Assembly (NCBI RefSeq): GCF_010015445.1
Contig: NC_053126.1
Span: forward strand, 10,541,778-10,605,777
Source of the DNA: Perca fluviatilis
Taxonomy: Eukaryota; Chordata; Actinopteri; Perciformes; Percidae
Direction: 5' to 3'
Length of the DNA stretch: 64,000 nucleotides
Of this stretch, positions 1-14,066 are shown in pieces. Both the position numbers and the translations under genes were made by a program. Numbering within the stretch: position 1 is the first letter of the stretch; every line of letters begins with the position of its first letter. A model generated the notes under the pieces. It was not told the origin of the DNA. It worked only from the letters and a program-made list of their open reading frames with translations, and searched no databases.

Positions 1-75
1 AAGGCTTATTTCTCTCTTTTATATAAGTAGTCAGACAGCATCAAAAGCTTGGTCTCATTGTTCTTCTACTGACAG

Positions 76-201
76 CTGTTTAAAGGCAAGTTCTTCTACT
101 GCTTCGGCCCTGACGTGAAAAACATCACCAACAAGTCTGATTGCCTGCAAGCCAGCTACAAGTGGGTCCACCATAAGTACAACTTTGACAACCTGGGACA
201 G
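76..201 (+). CDS. cacna1g: cacna1g in-window exon 1: domain III S5-pore turret
   Basis: This 126-bp, phase 0-0 exon encodes 42 residues starting [16 protein letters not shown] and ending [11 protein letters not shown], the extracellular turret between IIIS5 and pore loop III of Cav3 channels. It has two cysteines and an NIT N-glycosylation sequon. The acceptor is tgacag|ctg and the donor is cag|gtaagt. The KSDC..ASY spacing is closest to Cav3.1. Confidence 0.93.
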
Positions 202-3200
202 GTAAGTGGTGGGCTGGTGTGCATTATTATATAGTTTGTTTGTTTGTTTTGGGAATATGTAACTGGACTTTTTTATTTTTTTTTAAGTATATTTTTTTGC
301 ATTAAATAAGGGTAACAGTTTTCCTTTCTGTTCTCCTTTCTGTTCTTTCTGTTCTACAGGCTCTGATGTCTCTGTTTGTGCTCGCCTCTAAGGACGGCTG
401 GGTCAACATTATGTATCATGGCCTGGATGCTGTGGCTGTGGACCAACAGGTACCCGCGTATGAGCTTCACACTATTTCATAAGAAAAAAACTCAATCTTC
501 ACCATCCAAAATGTAAATCTGGGAGAAAAATAAATTCTCCTCCACCTCTCATCTCTGTTTTATTTCTTACCTCCTTCTGTCACATCAATTTAAATCAAAT
601 CACATCATGGCCAACCACACTTCAACCCCAGCCGGTGACCAACAACAACCCGTGGATGCTGCTGTATTTCATCTCCTTCCTCCTCATCGTCAGCTTCTTC
701 GTCCTCAATATGTTTGTAGGCGTTGTGGTGGAGAACTTCCACAAGTGCCGCCAGCATCAGGAAGTGGAGGAGGCCAAAAGGCGTGAGGAGAAGCGTCAGC
801 GGCGCATGGAAAAGAAGAGGAGAAGTAAGAGAGGGGAATGACAGGAGAAGGATAGCAAAGAAAGCATAGAGGGAGTATGGAAGAGGCCAAAAGCTGGAAC
901 ACAAAAAAAGCAGAGGCACATGAACTGTTGGAGGAGGAGGCAGGAATAGAGCGATACAGGGGTACAGTAAGAAAGAAGAAGCAGTAATGGATTTATGAAG
1001 AAATAACGGGTATGATCAGATGGGAAATGATTACAAACACTTATAAAACAACCAGATACAATCATACAACCAGTGCACACTGAATAGCTCACTTTACCCC
1101 TGTTGTTAATACGACACATCACAAGAATCAATTCTTTCTAGCATGTAGAGCTGTGATCAACACTGATGAAAATCTGTGCGGTCGAAGGAGAGAAAGATGG
1201 AAATAGACACAGACATATAATAATAAACACACAAACAGCAAGTGTCATAATTGCTTATGTCCTCTACTATTTGGGAGGTTTTTCTTCTGTTGATAGTGAT
1301 TCCAGCTTGATCAAAGCTTTTAAATGTTGCACTCTCAAGAGCTCAATGTGGAAAAACCCTCTGCTACACAGGAGATTATCAGTTTCAAGTAAGAACAGGA
1401 GCAGTTTGTTTGGATTTAGCTTAAATATAATATTTTGTAACAGACAGAAGGTTTGAATGATCAATGTATATAAGTATTGTGTTATCACGGCAGAGAAAAC
1501 GCTGAACTAACTTTTTTTTTAAATAACCCCCAACCCCAGATGTTAAAAAGCTTCTTTGATATATTTTTCTACCAACAGAAGCCCAGAAGCTGCCCTACTT
1601 TGCCAGCTATGGCAACATACGCCTGATGATCCACACACTGTGCACAAACCACTACCTGGACCTCATCATCACCTTCATCATCTGCATCAATGTCATCACC
1701 ATGTCCTTAGAGCACTTCAATCAACCTCATGTAAGCAAAGATGTGTGTGTGGTGGTTGCATAGGAACAAATTGCTGTGTCATGCTAAAGGAGTGCAGCAG
1801 GCACAGGTTGTGTATTTGGGTCTGGGGATGCAAGTTAGGTGATAAATAAGGGGAAGCTCCTTGCATTCTTGCATTTACATAAGTAATTACACATTTTTGC
1901 AACTTAGCTCTGACGTTGCCTAAAGCGCCTGTTCCACAAAACAGACAAGCTCCATTTCAGTAGGAAGAACTTATGCTGGGTTTTTATAAGTGTTAATGTC
2001 AAATCTTTGTGGCTGTTTTCCTGCACTCGCCGAGTACAGCTCTTTTATAAAGCCTTCCCTTCCCCAAACAGCAAAGACACAGGGATACCAGACTGGTCAA
2101 CCACCATGAAACTGTGCCCAGGCTCTGTAGCGTGTGTTGGAGTAGCTGCAGACCATACAAAGGAGCCGTGATTGCAGCGCTGATTTGATGCATGCTGCTG
2201 TCAGAGTGGTGTTAGCTGTACACTACATGTATCTGTCTATTCATGTACAATGAATGGAGGTTCAAAAGCCTGATAGCGTCTTTTTTTTTGTGAGGGCGAG
2301 GAAAAGTGATTATCCTTGAGATAAGATGCCCATTTGACCTTTAGAAATGGAGCAAGCTTTCTCAAACTGACCAAGCATCAGATAAATATCACAGGTTTTG
2401 TCGGATGATTGTGTTGACATTTGGCAGCCTCCCACTTGTTAGAAGCTACACCTCTATTTATGAAAGGAGAAAACAGCCAAGCAAAATAATCTGCAGTTAC
2501 AGGAAGCTGGACTGTTAATGTTCATGTCAATGTTAAGACGATTAAAACATGCTTGCCTTTGGAATATTTGAATACTCTGCAAATACACTTTAGCTTAAAA
2601 CTGTGTGTTTGTTAGGGGACATAATGTGTTAATGTTTGTTGTTATATGAATGGAATATGCCCTGTTTTTGCCTCTGGCATGCTTGATTTTACTCTACAAA
2701 CAACTGGAAGTATTCCAGTTTTACAGTTTCCCCCTGCTGCTGAAACTCCACTCTACCCCATTACACACACACACACACCACACACATACATACATGCCCC
2801 TTTTTTACTCTCTCTTTCCAGTCTCTGGATCTCGCCCTGAAGTACTGCAACTATTTCTTCACCTCCATGTTTGTGCTGGAGTCAGTGCTCAAACTCATCG
2901 CCTTCGGCTTCCGCCGCTTCTTCAAAGAGAGGTACAGTGTGTGTTTACAGCTTGTGTGTTGGCAGCGTGATTGTGTATGAGAGTGGTTCCCTTTCTGTCT
3001 GCATGTTAATATATCTATGTGCTTATTTGTAGCACTATGCATACAGGTATAATTCTAATACAAGACAATTTGATGTAATTGTAAAATTCATCCATCCACT
3101 GTGGGATTTGTTAACCTGCTGTCCAGAGGTAGACTGCACTCTACCTGAAGAGAGCGCCGTGATGATTGATGATTGTACATCAGCTTTTCTTATGGCTTTT

Positions 3201-6200
3201 TTAGTGTTTAGCCTTAAAAAACAAACGCCCTCTGGATAAGATCCGAATCAGCTTTATATTTCATTACAGTTGGAGATTCAATGTCCCCAAAAATGACATT
3301 ATCTCCAATGCTTTCGTCTATTCAGCTCAGTCACTTATCACTTACATATTTGATGTGAAAATTGAACATTAAAGAGACTATCAGAGCTCTAGGCACATGT
3401 CATAATCTTATGTATTAACATATAATATAAATAGTACCACAATAAACAGTTATTTAGTTCAAAGTGTAATGGCTGTACAAATCTGCCTTTTACTTTGATC
3501 ATTATAAATTGAAAATGGAATAACAGCTTTGATGATATAGAGGATTATGAAATATGTGGAAATATGTGAGCTGCCTCTGAGGCGTTCTGTTATTAAAGGT
3601 GCTCTAAGCGATGTCACGCATTTTTTAGGCTACATTTTTTGTCCCATACAGAAAACAGCTCCTCACTATCCGCGCGCTCCCTGTCCCCTGAACACACTGT
3701 AAAAAAAAAAAACTGCGGTCTCTGTAGACAGCCCAGGGTCCCCAAACGGCAACTAAAACAAACTGGCCAACCTGCACCACGAAACATAACAAACAGAGTT
3801 CCAGCTTTCCAGCCAATAACCGACAAGAAGGATTTTGGGGTGGGGGTTGGGGAGTTAGTGCGCGGAAGCACGGAAAGGAGGGGGAGGGGACGGGATGAGG
3901 AGGCGGTGGGGGCGAGCTAGCCTCGTTTTGTTTAACAATACTTAACAAGAAGTAACATCACCCAACATCGCTTAGAGCACCTTTAAGTTGAGTGAACCAT
4001 ATTGTAGCACAAATATGTGACATTTCATGACAATTATCACAGATCGTCAGTTCTGTTAAAGCGTAACTCTCGCCAAAATGCAACCTAGGGTCTTTTTGTG
4101 AATATACCCGAGTCAAACTTTCCTTTAAAAGCATATTTAGGACGGAATCACCACTTTTAAGATTTACTGTATTTTCGTTTTTCGGTCAAATGGCCTTTTG
4201 AATGGAAGTGGTAGGGGCACTTTTATGCTAGCCTCAAAATAGCTATTTTTAAAACACTAAGAAGGCTCGACACAACATGAAACTTTGCTTGAAGTATCAC
4301 CAGGGACTCTACACCTTAACGAAAGCATTGACAACATTGTTTGTGTACCCAGAGTTTACTAAAAAAGGTTTTGAACAACTCACCGTAGCCGCTACCACCT
4401 GGGCAGTCAAAACGAGTCGATATCCGAATGCGTATGAACGGACTCCTTTTTCAACTACAAGGTCAATATTGTAAAAAAAAATATTGTTTTTCAATAACGA
4501 CAAAACAAGAAATAATCCGTGCATTTATATGGAACTAAGCATTAGGAGCTTTCCGTCTTTCCTCTCCTCCCTGTTATGTTGCATTCGGAAATCGATTGTT
4601 TTTGACTGATAAAATGGCTGCGGTCGGAAACAACAAGAGCTACGGTGAGTTGTTCAAAACCTTTCTTTTTAGTAAACTCTGGGTACACAAACAATGTTGT
4701 CAATGCTTTCGTTAAGGTGTAGAGCCCCTGGTGATACTTCAAGCAAAGTTTCATGTTGTGCCGAGCCTTCATAGTGTTTTAAAAATAGCTATTTTGAGGC
4801 TAGCATAAAAGTGCCCCTAGCACTCCCATTCAAAAGGCCATTTGACGAAAAAAGATTCCGTCCTAAATATGCTTTTAAGCGAAAGTTTGACTCAAGTACA
4901 TTCACAAAAAGACCCTAGATTGCATTTTGGCAAGAGTTACGCTTTAATGACAACCTACTGAAATGTCATCATTGTCACAGTAAGAAGCTAGAGTTTTTAG
5001 TTTTGTTTTTAGTATTAAGGTGTCCGCCATCAAATCATTCTTTCATTCCCTTATTCCATAATATAAGTATTACCTATCATTCATATGGGTGAACTACAGA
5101 ATTACAGCATAATTCTTCTTAACAAACCCAAATTACTTATTTTTTTTCTCCGCATGTGATACTACTGCACTGTCCATTTCTCCAACTTACTGTACTCACC
5201 TTAGCTTGAACTCCATGGGAAACACACCTCAGCACCGGTTGGTCCGTTCACTCCCACATTCATTCACTCAGAGACCAGACTAATTGATTTGTCACTCACC
5301 GAAATGTGCACGGTGATGAGACTGATGTCTTAGTCTTTTCAGAGATATGTGGTGACAAATTAAAGGCCGATGCAGATTTGGGAGCTTATATTACACTGAT
5401 GGTAGTTTAATGTTGTTGGCCTATTTTAGTTTGTTAAGAGAAAGAGGAGAAAGCAGGAGAGAGATAGGGAAGAGACAGATAATATATAGGAGGGGAAGCT
5501 GGACTGATCAAAGACAAAAAAGGAGGAGGACAAATGAGTGATGAAATAGGAAAGAGATGAGCGGATATAGAAATAATTCATCACACAGTTATCAGCTGGC
5601 ACTTTGTCTCTTTTTATGTAGTGTCAGCAACAGCTGTGAGCAGTCACTGTTTATAGTATCATTTAGAGGCTGGGGTGACTCTCAGGCCAGCTTTAGAACT
5701 GGGTCATTGGAGTAGTAGGTAACACACAAACACACCGCCACATGTGCCACCAACAGAACTGCAGGTACTGTACGTTTGCAGTGTGTGTACTATAAATGTG
5801 TGTGTGTGTGTGCCAGGACAAAAGTTCTGAGGCTGACAGTGAAGGATATATGAAAGTCCAACAGACATAAATGGGTAACAGGTGCATTGTTACCAGGTGA
5901 GCTAAATTGTCTCTATGACGTTGATGAAGTGATTAAGGAACATTATTTTGTATGTATGAACAAAGGCAGCTGCCGTCCTCTGTATTACAGTAAAGGGCCG
6001 CAACCATAGAGGATGATGCACCTTCATTTGCTACTGTGAAAAGGTGGGTAAGTCCGGAACAGCAATGTGAAAAAAGATGGAAACATGATCATGTGAATGA
6101 TGATAATGAGTCATGGGCGGCGGTTGACACACTGTTGTCATTGGCATTTTGAATAGGCAAGCATTCTGATAAATGAACTGGCAGTGCCAAGAGTTTTAGC

Positions 6201-6827
6201 ACTCTGTGTGCCTTGTCTTGCCACCTTGATGATTTCATAAAAGATCCGTATTGACTATCTTCCAAAAAGTCTGAATAGAAATGAGGACTACAGTAACTCC
6301 TGAAGCGATTACATGAGGAAATAAAGGGTATTCATCTGGGGAAGCTCGCAAAAGTGGTGTAGTCACAACAGGTCAAAATACTTGCCCTCAATTGACATGT
6401 AACAATGACTATGGTGGCTTCAAACTCTTTGATTCCCGACCATATTCATTTGGCAATATCTGTTTCCCATCTGTCTTTAAGCCCTGACCATCATTTTGCT
6501 GGATCTATAAAGGGCTTGTGGAACTAAGGCACTGTTACATCACTGGTAGAAATCTGTAGATGTTACAAAGGAGAGCAATGTGTTGAAAGGTAACTATTAA
6601 TTAACTACAAACCTCGTTAAATAGTAAGGCCTAGAACTTTTCCGACAGCCCTGAGTGTATGATTTACAGTCAGAGCCAACATATGAACAGCTGTATGTTT
6701 TGTAACTGTTACTGTTACATCTTTTTCTTAACACGCCTACAAACTCGCCAGCACGCCAGTGCATTTGTGTTTACATTTGCTTTGTGGTGCAATGCCATGG
6801 TGCACTTTCACATAAGTGTGTTTATAC

Positions 6828-6917
<90 letters not shown>

Positions 6918-7293
6918 TGTGCTAGGTGGAACCAGTTGGACCTCGCCATTGTGCTTCTGTCAGTGATGGGGATCACCCTCGAGGAGATCGAGATAAGTGC
7001 TGCCTTGCCCATCAACCCCACAATCATCAGGATCATGAGAGTACTGAGGATAGCACGAGGTACATATACTACACAAAATATGAAAAACACACACAAGTAC
7101 CTATCCCAGCCCAGCACTTCCTGTAAATCCTTTCAGTGAAAGAAGATACTTTGTTTTGGTCTTGCTGGTGTGTCAAAATAAAACTGATGCAACTGTAAAA
7201 AAAAAAAACTTTTACAGGTCAGTTAGCTGTAGCATACAGTAGCAGTCAATGTCTTAAGGGCTATTGTTGTCTGTACATGCATTTGTGTGTGTG

Positions 7294-7381
<88 letters not shown>

Positions 7382-7472
7382 ATGGAGTGTAAAACAAGAA
7401 CTGACCTTTCCACAGTTAAATGTTTAGCCTGTAATTGAACCTGAGGGATTTCCCACTAAATGCTCACATTTA

Positions 7473-7551
<79 letters not shown>

Positions 7552-7646
7552 TGCACACACAGTGCTGAAGCTGCTGAAGATGGCGACAGGAATGAGAGCC
7601 CTGTTGGATACAGTGGTCCAAGCCCTGCCTCAGGTACCGTGTATAC

Positions 7647-7677
<31 letters not shown>

Positions 7678-10600
7678 TTGTCCCCTTTTTCCTCACTAAC
7701 ACACACTCCCAGAGAGAGAGTTGGCCAGTCTCAGTCAATAGCCAGAGTAGCTCTAACCCCCCCCCCCCCCAAAAAAAAAACAACCCAACACACACACACA
7801 CCTTCTCTTTCTCTGTTGTCCTGTAGGCAACTCTAATAGATGACTCATTCATACTGGTAGACTACACACACACAGGCTTTGTCTTGTTTTCACTTTCAGC
7901 ACCATGGAGAGTACCCAGACTCCCACTGCGACCACTGTGTGCTAGCAACAGCGGCAGCTTCTTAAACCAGTCTGTAGTGAAATGTCCACAGAGTCAGGCA
8001 GTTTCTAGGCCGTCCGCCCATCTCATTGTCAAAATCATTCCAGTGCACTGAAAGTTCAATTCTCTCGAAAATTCCCAGAATGCATCTTTGCTCTCTATTA
8101 TTACTGACTGGAAGAATTGTCTGTTTGCTTTGTAGCATAATGTTATGAGTAAGAAATGAAATGGGAGACAACATAACAAATGTCTTGTTGTGTATGATAT
8201 TTGTGTGTGGTTTTCATGTGCGACCTCAAAACCATGTCTTCATCAGTGTCCCAATGTTTACTGATCAATTAATAATACATTCTTTATTTAATTAACAATT
8301 AAATAACGTTTGCCTGAAGCTCTGTTCACTGTGCGCTGGTGTCTTTCTTAAAGCATCAGTTTAAACTTTGACATTCTCATTAACATTACTTTACCTGTAA
8401 AAACTTAAAGCAACTGTTTGACATTTTTAGAATTATGCTAATTTACGTTTTTGCCAAGAGATAGTTGAGAAGATTGGTACCTTTCTCAAGTCTGCTCAGT
8501 AAATATGAAGCTAGCTCCAGCAGGTGATTAGCTTAGCTTAAAAGACTGGAAATGGGGAAACAGCTGGCCTGGTTCTGTCCAAAGGTTACAAAAACTCCTG
8601 CCTACCAGCACTGATAAAAGTCACTACTTAACAGGTTACAGTATATCTCCTTGGTTTAATCTGTACAAAATGTAGAAAAACTAAGCTGTTAGAATAATTA
8701 CATTATCAAATAATAGACAGGGCCACTGAAGATATATCAAAGTTCATTTTACTTGAGAACCCAACAAGGAGGCAGTCTCCGCACTACAGAATAGTACAGA
8801 AGTGACCTAACGAAAAGCTCTCTACAGCTGCTTTTTATAATACCCAGTGAAATGTAATAAATCATGATACAGAGTAGATGTCGTCAATTGTTATCTTGTC
8901 AGAGTCGATGACCTCTCCCCTATCTGGTCTGGGAGGGCATGTTTGCCCTCAGGAACACACCATGCTTAGACACGGACAAGCAATGACTCCATGTCATCTT
9001 GTTTAGAGTATTCAGTATAATATTATTCTATGCAAACAGTAATAATAACAAGAGAGAAAGTATGGAAATCAAAATTTCTCTAACATAAGCTAATCTAAAA
9101 AAAATTAAAAAAATGTACAGCCTCCTTTATGGACACGCAGGCATAATGTCTGACCCATTGACCATCAAAAGTAAGATGAAGCAAACCGAGGGAAACAGGT
9201 GGTGTGGGATAAGGAGGGCAGGCGGAGGTGAGAGAGAACAGATTTCTTGTCTTTCTTTTCTATTGATCCCCCTCTCATTAACACTGAGCCCTTTGCTCTA
9301 TCCCAAGGGCACCAGGCGAGGTAATTAAAACTTGGGCTAATTAAACAGTTCCAGGAGGTCTCTTGCTGTGCTGTGTGCATATTAAGGTTCTGAAAGGGTG
9401 AGAGTGAAAGAGTTACACCTGGCGAGACCTGAGGTGATCTCACGCTTTATTTCACTGTGAAAAAGAAATGGCAAGCTGCCAACATTTCTTCATTACATCA
9501 CATAGGATATTGACATTTCAACAAAGGCGGGGATACAGTTTACCAAAGGAACAAGCGAATACAGACTGCTATTGTTATAAGAAATATGAATAATGACATC
9601 ATGGCGCAGAGGGAAAGATGTCTGCTGGAATAATAATTAATTCGATTAGACATGATGTAAATGCTTCACAAGTTCCACAAGCAGTTTATGTATTTAATAA
9701 GCCATGACAGGACATGGAGATGTAATGAGGGATCCATACACTTACACTAAACGGGTGAGTAAGCTTAATAGCTCATTGGCATGTTAAGAGATATGCGCTT
9801 TTTATGAGCTTGTCTTTACAACGACACAGTAAGACAAAGTCATTTTACCCACAAGGGTCCTCTATTATCATCTCCTCCCCAACTGATGTGAAATGGCTGC
9901 AACAAGCCATTCACTAACACTTATAGCCTATATCATGTTGGTACGAGAGTCGAGCCAGTTGTTTTATCTCTTCTCTATGAATGGCTGAGAAACCTCCAAA
10001 ATAGCTTTAGGCAGATGTGGAAGCCACAAGGAATGTCATTTTTGATCTGGGAAGCAGTCAGAAGCTGTCCCCTATGAAACTATTTGTATTTAGCTAAATA
10101 AAAAAAAAAAATTGTTTCTCAAATCATAAAAAAAAGTAGAACAAATGTTTTGACATTTGTGCAAAAACTAGCTCGAACTATTTGTAAAGCTCATGTTTAT
10201 TTTCATAGGTACATAGATAGGGTAAGTTATATACATCGGCATTGAAAATACCATTAAATCCTTCCCAGTAAAACTTATCAAAACTGCATTAATCCTCATC
10301 CTGGATCCCACATAGACTTGGGCCATTATGAAGCACAGATTGTTAAGTACACCAGGCCGGATAGTACTAACTTGGAGATGTACTTCAGGCATTTCTTATT
10401 TCAGCGCTCCAAATGAAAGGTTGTGGGGCAATTACCTCCTTTACTTTCCATCCAACGGGACTCATCAGACTGGGCTGCATGTAATGGGAGCATATTTGTC
10501 TGAATTAAATGTAAACTTTAATATTTTTAGATTTGAGATGCTTCTAAACATTATTATTGTGTTATATGCATGCATATATTTTGTTCTTTTATCACCACCT

Positions 10601-11879
10601 TCTGCAGCTCTTTTGATAAGTGTAGAATTGAGCTTCTTACAGTAAAGGAGACTTACTAGGTGTAACCTATTAAGCCATTTATGTTAAAGCTTTTGACAGC
10701 ATTAAAATGTAAATAATAGCATACACGTACTAAGTTTGCTGATTTCCCCCCAATCAATTATAATTGTAGTGAATTTCTAAGGAGAGAAGACACATTAACA
10801 AAAATATTTAAACATTGAGTATAAGAGAGATGGTTCTAATAAACGCAAACTATATATTTTGGTAGAAATGGCATTGCTCTGAAATCAATCAATCAATCGA
10901 TTTCATTATTTGTCACATGAAATCGTACGAGGTGCAATTCCAGTGAAATGTTACCATCAGCAGTAGTAGTTCAACAAGTAGTTCAATTTAATGTAATCTA
11001 AATTCAACCACAGTCGTTTGACTTGGCTCCGATTTACTGGGAGCTTTTCCTCCGAAGCAGGCATTAATATCAAAACTCTCCTTTTCTCCATGACTTGTCT
11101 TCTTCAACTATGCATGATTATAGTTCTGCCTATAGCCGAAAAACCTCTGTCACAAGTATGTCAACATAATTTCCTCTAATAAACTTAATTTGCAATGCAA
11201 TGGGCAATCTCTTTAGAAAAAGCGTTTGTCATTGTCATAATGTGGATGCATTATTCCAAGACCAAACTCTACAGAGTAAAAAGCAGATTTAAAGTATCTT
11301 TCCCCTGAAAAACAGGTGGAGTAATCTAAACCTCTCTTTAGAACACATGGATGGAGTATAATTATGGTAACTATTTGTCACTGCATCCCCTTATTCCCTG
11401 TGGAGCAGTGTTGTTTGCGGAGTGTTAAAGCCAGTGAATAAGGTACTGGGTTTTGTATCCCTGTAATGGGATTAGATTTTGCCTCAAGTGTTTACCATGC
11501 AACATCATCACCATTACAGTAAGTTGGGGTAACAGAAGGCTGTTTTGCAGTGGAACCGAGCCAGGTCCCAAACCCCCAAACTCAAACATTTACAACAGCA
11601 TCAGGGCTTCAGTCATATGAAGGTCTCAGAGGAAGTTGTGCCATGGTTTGCAGAACTTTGGAGTAGTAATTGTGGTTGAATTATGTTCACACAAGGCAGG
11701 CAAGTCTGTAGCTGATTTATCAAAGGTTCCATTAGCACTGACCTTTTGATGTTTTTGTTGTTTATTGCTCTTGTGCATTAGATAGTGATTATGTATCTTA
11801 GCCAGAGCATAAAACCTAGTCTTAATACTTTTTTCAGGATGCTGTCAAATGGTTTATAACGTGCATGGTAAGATGTTCT

Positions 11880-11937
<58 letters not shown>

Positions 11938-14029
11938 TTTTGCAGGTGGGTAACCTGGGCCTGCTCTTCATGCTGCTGTTTTTCATCTACGCCGCCTTAG
12001 GAGTAGAGCTATTTGGAGAACTTGGTAAGTGCTCATGACATCCAGTCACGATGCTGCAAATGATTACGTCACACAAAACCTCTTTTACTCTAAGTGTGCA
12101 CTTTGAATATAAACGATGTTAAGCAATTATACAATACAACAAAGTATTTGCCGTTTCTTCTTTTTACCATAAATCTTTAAAGACAATCCATATATTCATT
12201 CCATGATTTTTGGTCATTTACAAACAAGAGAACCAAGGCTGTAATATATATTTATATATATGATTGTATTAAGTTAAAATAAAGACAGGGAAACATTCTT
12301 TGACACTTTGATGATAAATCGTTTATTTATTGTAAAAACGATTTGGATATTTAGGCCAATGTAATAGGATAAGTGATGAAAATGTTTGAGTTTTGGACAT
12401 ATTTTCCCTTACAGTGGATGGGTTCAAACAATGTATTATCTGTGATGTACCAACATTTGCACCATTATATACAGTATGTGGTAATGTACATAAACCCATC
12501 CACTCATTCCTGATACTAGTAGGATTAATCCTTTCATCACACATATATGTGGAAATGTTGTGATGAAAGGAGTAGTTGAAGAGCACATTGTCCACACTTC
12601 ATCATCTATAGGTGTAAGATGATTAAAAATCAACATATGTCAATGTCAGTCCAGGTGGGTAAATCAAATTGTGGCTTCCAGTTTTGGTGCACTTATTAAA
12701 GTAAACTTAGCTTGTGCACCTAAAAGCATGAGGACTCGTATTAACTTTATTATGAAAATCTTCTTATTTCCTCTCCATCCTTTATTCCTTTTCATCCGTT
12801 CTCCCTCCTGCAGTCAGACAGCCATTAGGGACTCAACCCACTCCCCAGTATTCTGATACATAAGTACTGTCCTAAAATATCCACATTGAAGTTGGAAGAT
12901 ACATCTTCCGAACTGTCACATTTCCCTTGTGTGCTGCAGCTGCAGCCTGTGGCAACGTTGCTTCCTATTGGAGCTTGGCAGGAAAAAGGATTAGTGGCAA
13001 ATGCAAGTGTCGCTTTCTTGAGGCCATTCCAGAGATTATCTTGGGATATAAGCTCAAAGACAAATAGAGTGTTTGGTCACATTGCTGCTGATTTGATAAC
13101 AAACTGTGTCTACACTGAGTTGGCTTGTTTGGACAGTCATACAGGCAGCTTAGCGACAGAAATGGTGCATGCCACTGCAGTTTTTGGGAACAATGACATG
13201 TTGAGTGTTGAGTGTTGAGATTTACAAATCTCTTTTTCTTTTGTTGTCCCTGCTCCCTTCCTGTTCCATTTTCCTTTTTCTCTCTACCCTCTTACCTCTT
13301 TCTTATCTGTGACCTGATAACTTCTTCTCTTCCTCCATCCATCCACCCCATCTCACTCTCACCCTCAGTTTGCAATGAAGACTACCCTTGTGAGGGAATG
13401 AGTCGTCACGCTACCTTTGAGAACTTTGGCATGGCCTTCCTTACCTTGTTTCAAGTCTCCACGGGCGACAACTGGAATGGCATCATGAAGGTACAAAGTT
13501 ACTTAATCATTTGTGTTGTAAAAGGAAGAAATACAGAACTAGAGAAGAGGTGGTCTAAGAGAGAGCAAGTTTATTTATAGAGCACCTTCTAATACACAGA
13601 GGTCATTCAAGTGCTTTACTGGTAAAAAAATATATATATACAATGAGATACACGAAAGGACAGACACATTTCATAAAAATCTAAATGATAAAGTAATTAA
13701 AAGTACCATCAAACAAGACTAATTCAAAGTTCTGGAACAGTCTTTAACTTAGATTTTAAAATGGTTACAATTGATGCGTACCTTAGATCCAGCGGAAGCT
13801 GATTCCAGCAGTGGGCAACATAATGGCTAAAAGCCATTTCACCACTCTTGGACAAGAGACAAACTCCTCCTCAATATGTCATCCTATCATCATCTTATCT
13901 TCCACCGAAGTGATACTTACTGTTAAATATAAAAATGCACTGGGAGTACAGATTTCCTTACTGATGGCTTCAGCAGAGGAGTGACTGTGCCTCATTGCAA
14001 GCGCACACACACACACACACACACACACA

Positions 14030-14066
<37 letters not shown>

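Larger units (their letters stand above)
2932..6925 (+). other. intron 5 (about 4 kb) carrying two TTAA-flanked inverted-repeat elements
   Basis: It holds two MITE-like elements described separately (3593-3986 and 4056-4947) and ends in a long (TG)n tract against the next exon. Between 4948 and 6830 I see no recognisable gene or repeat, apart from an (AC/GT)-rich patch near 5790-5812. Confidence 0.6.
7634..11945 (+). other. intron 7 (4.3 kb) with microsatellites and a fish interspersed repeat
   Basis: It contains (AC)n at 7649-7677, a run of 14 C then 10 A at 7757-7780, an interspersed repeat near 8405-8690, and a (TG)n tract at its 3' end. Positions 9080-11860 show long smooth A/T-moderate sequence with no repeat I recognise. 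Some of it could be conserved non-coding DNA, but that cannot be judged from one sequence. Confidence 0.55.

Noticed and set aside
825..1578. Search for a mammalian-type alternative cassette exon in the III-IV linker
   Set aside because: No segment with matching phase and recognisable linker residues was found. A divergent cassette cannot be excluded.
4277..4772. Two similar 65-76 codon frames on opposite strands
   Set aside because: They are the two arms of the foldback MITE read in opposite orientation.
6659..7139. Frames encoding long Cys-Val or His-Thr alternation
   Set aside because: Pure translations of the TG/CA microsatellite. The same applies to those near 17600-18000, 31900 and 33013.
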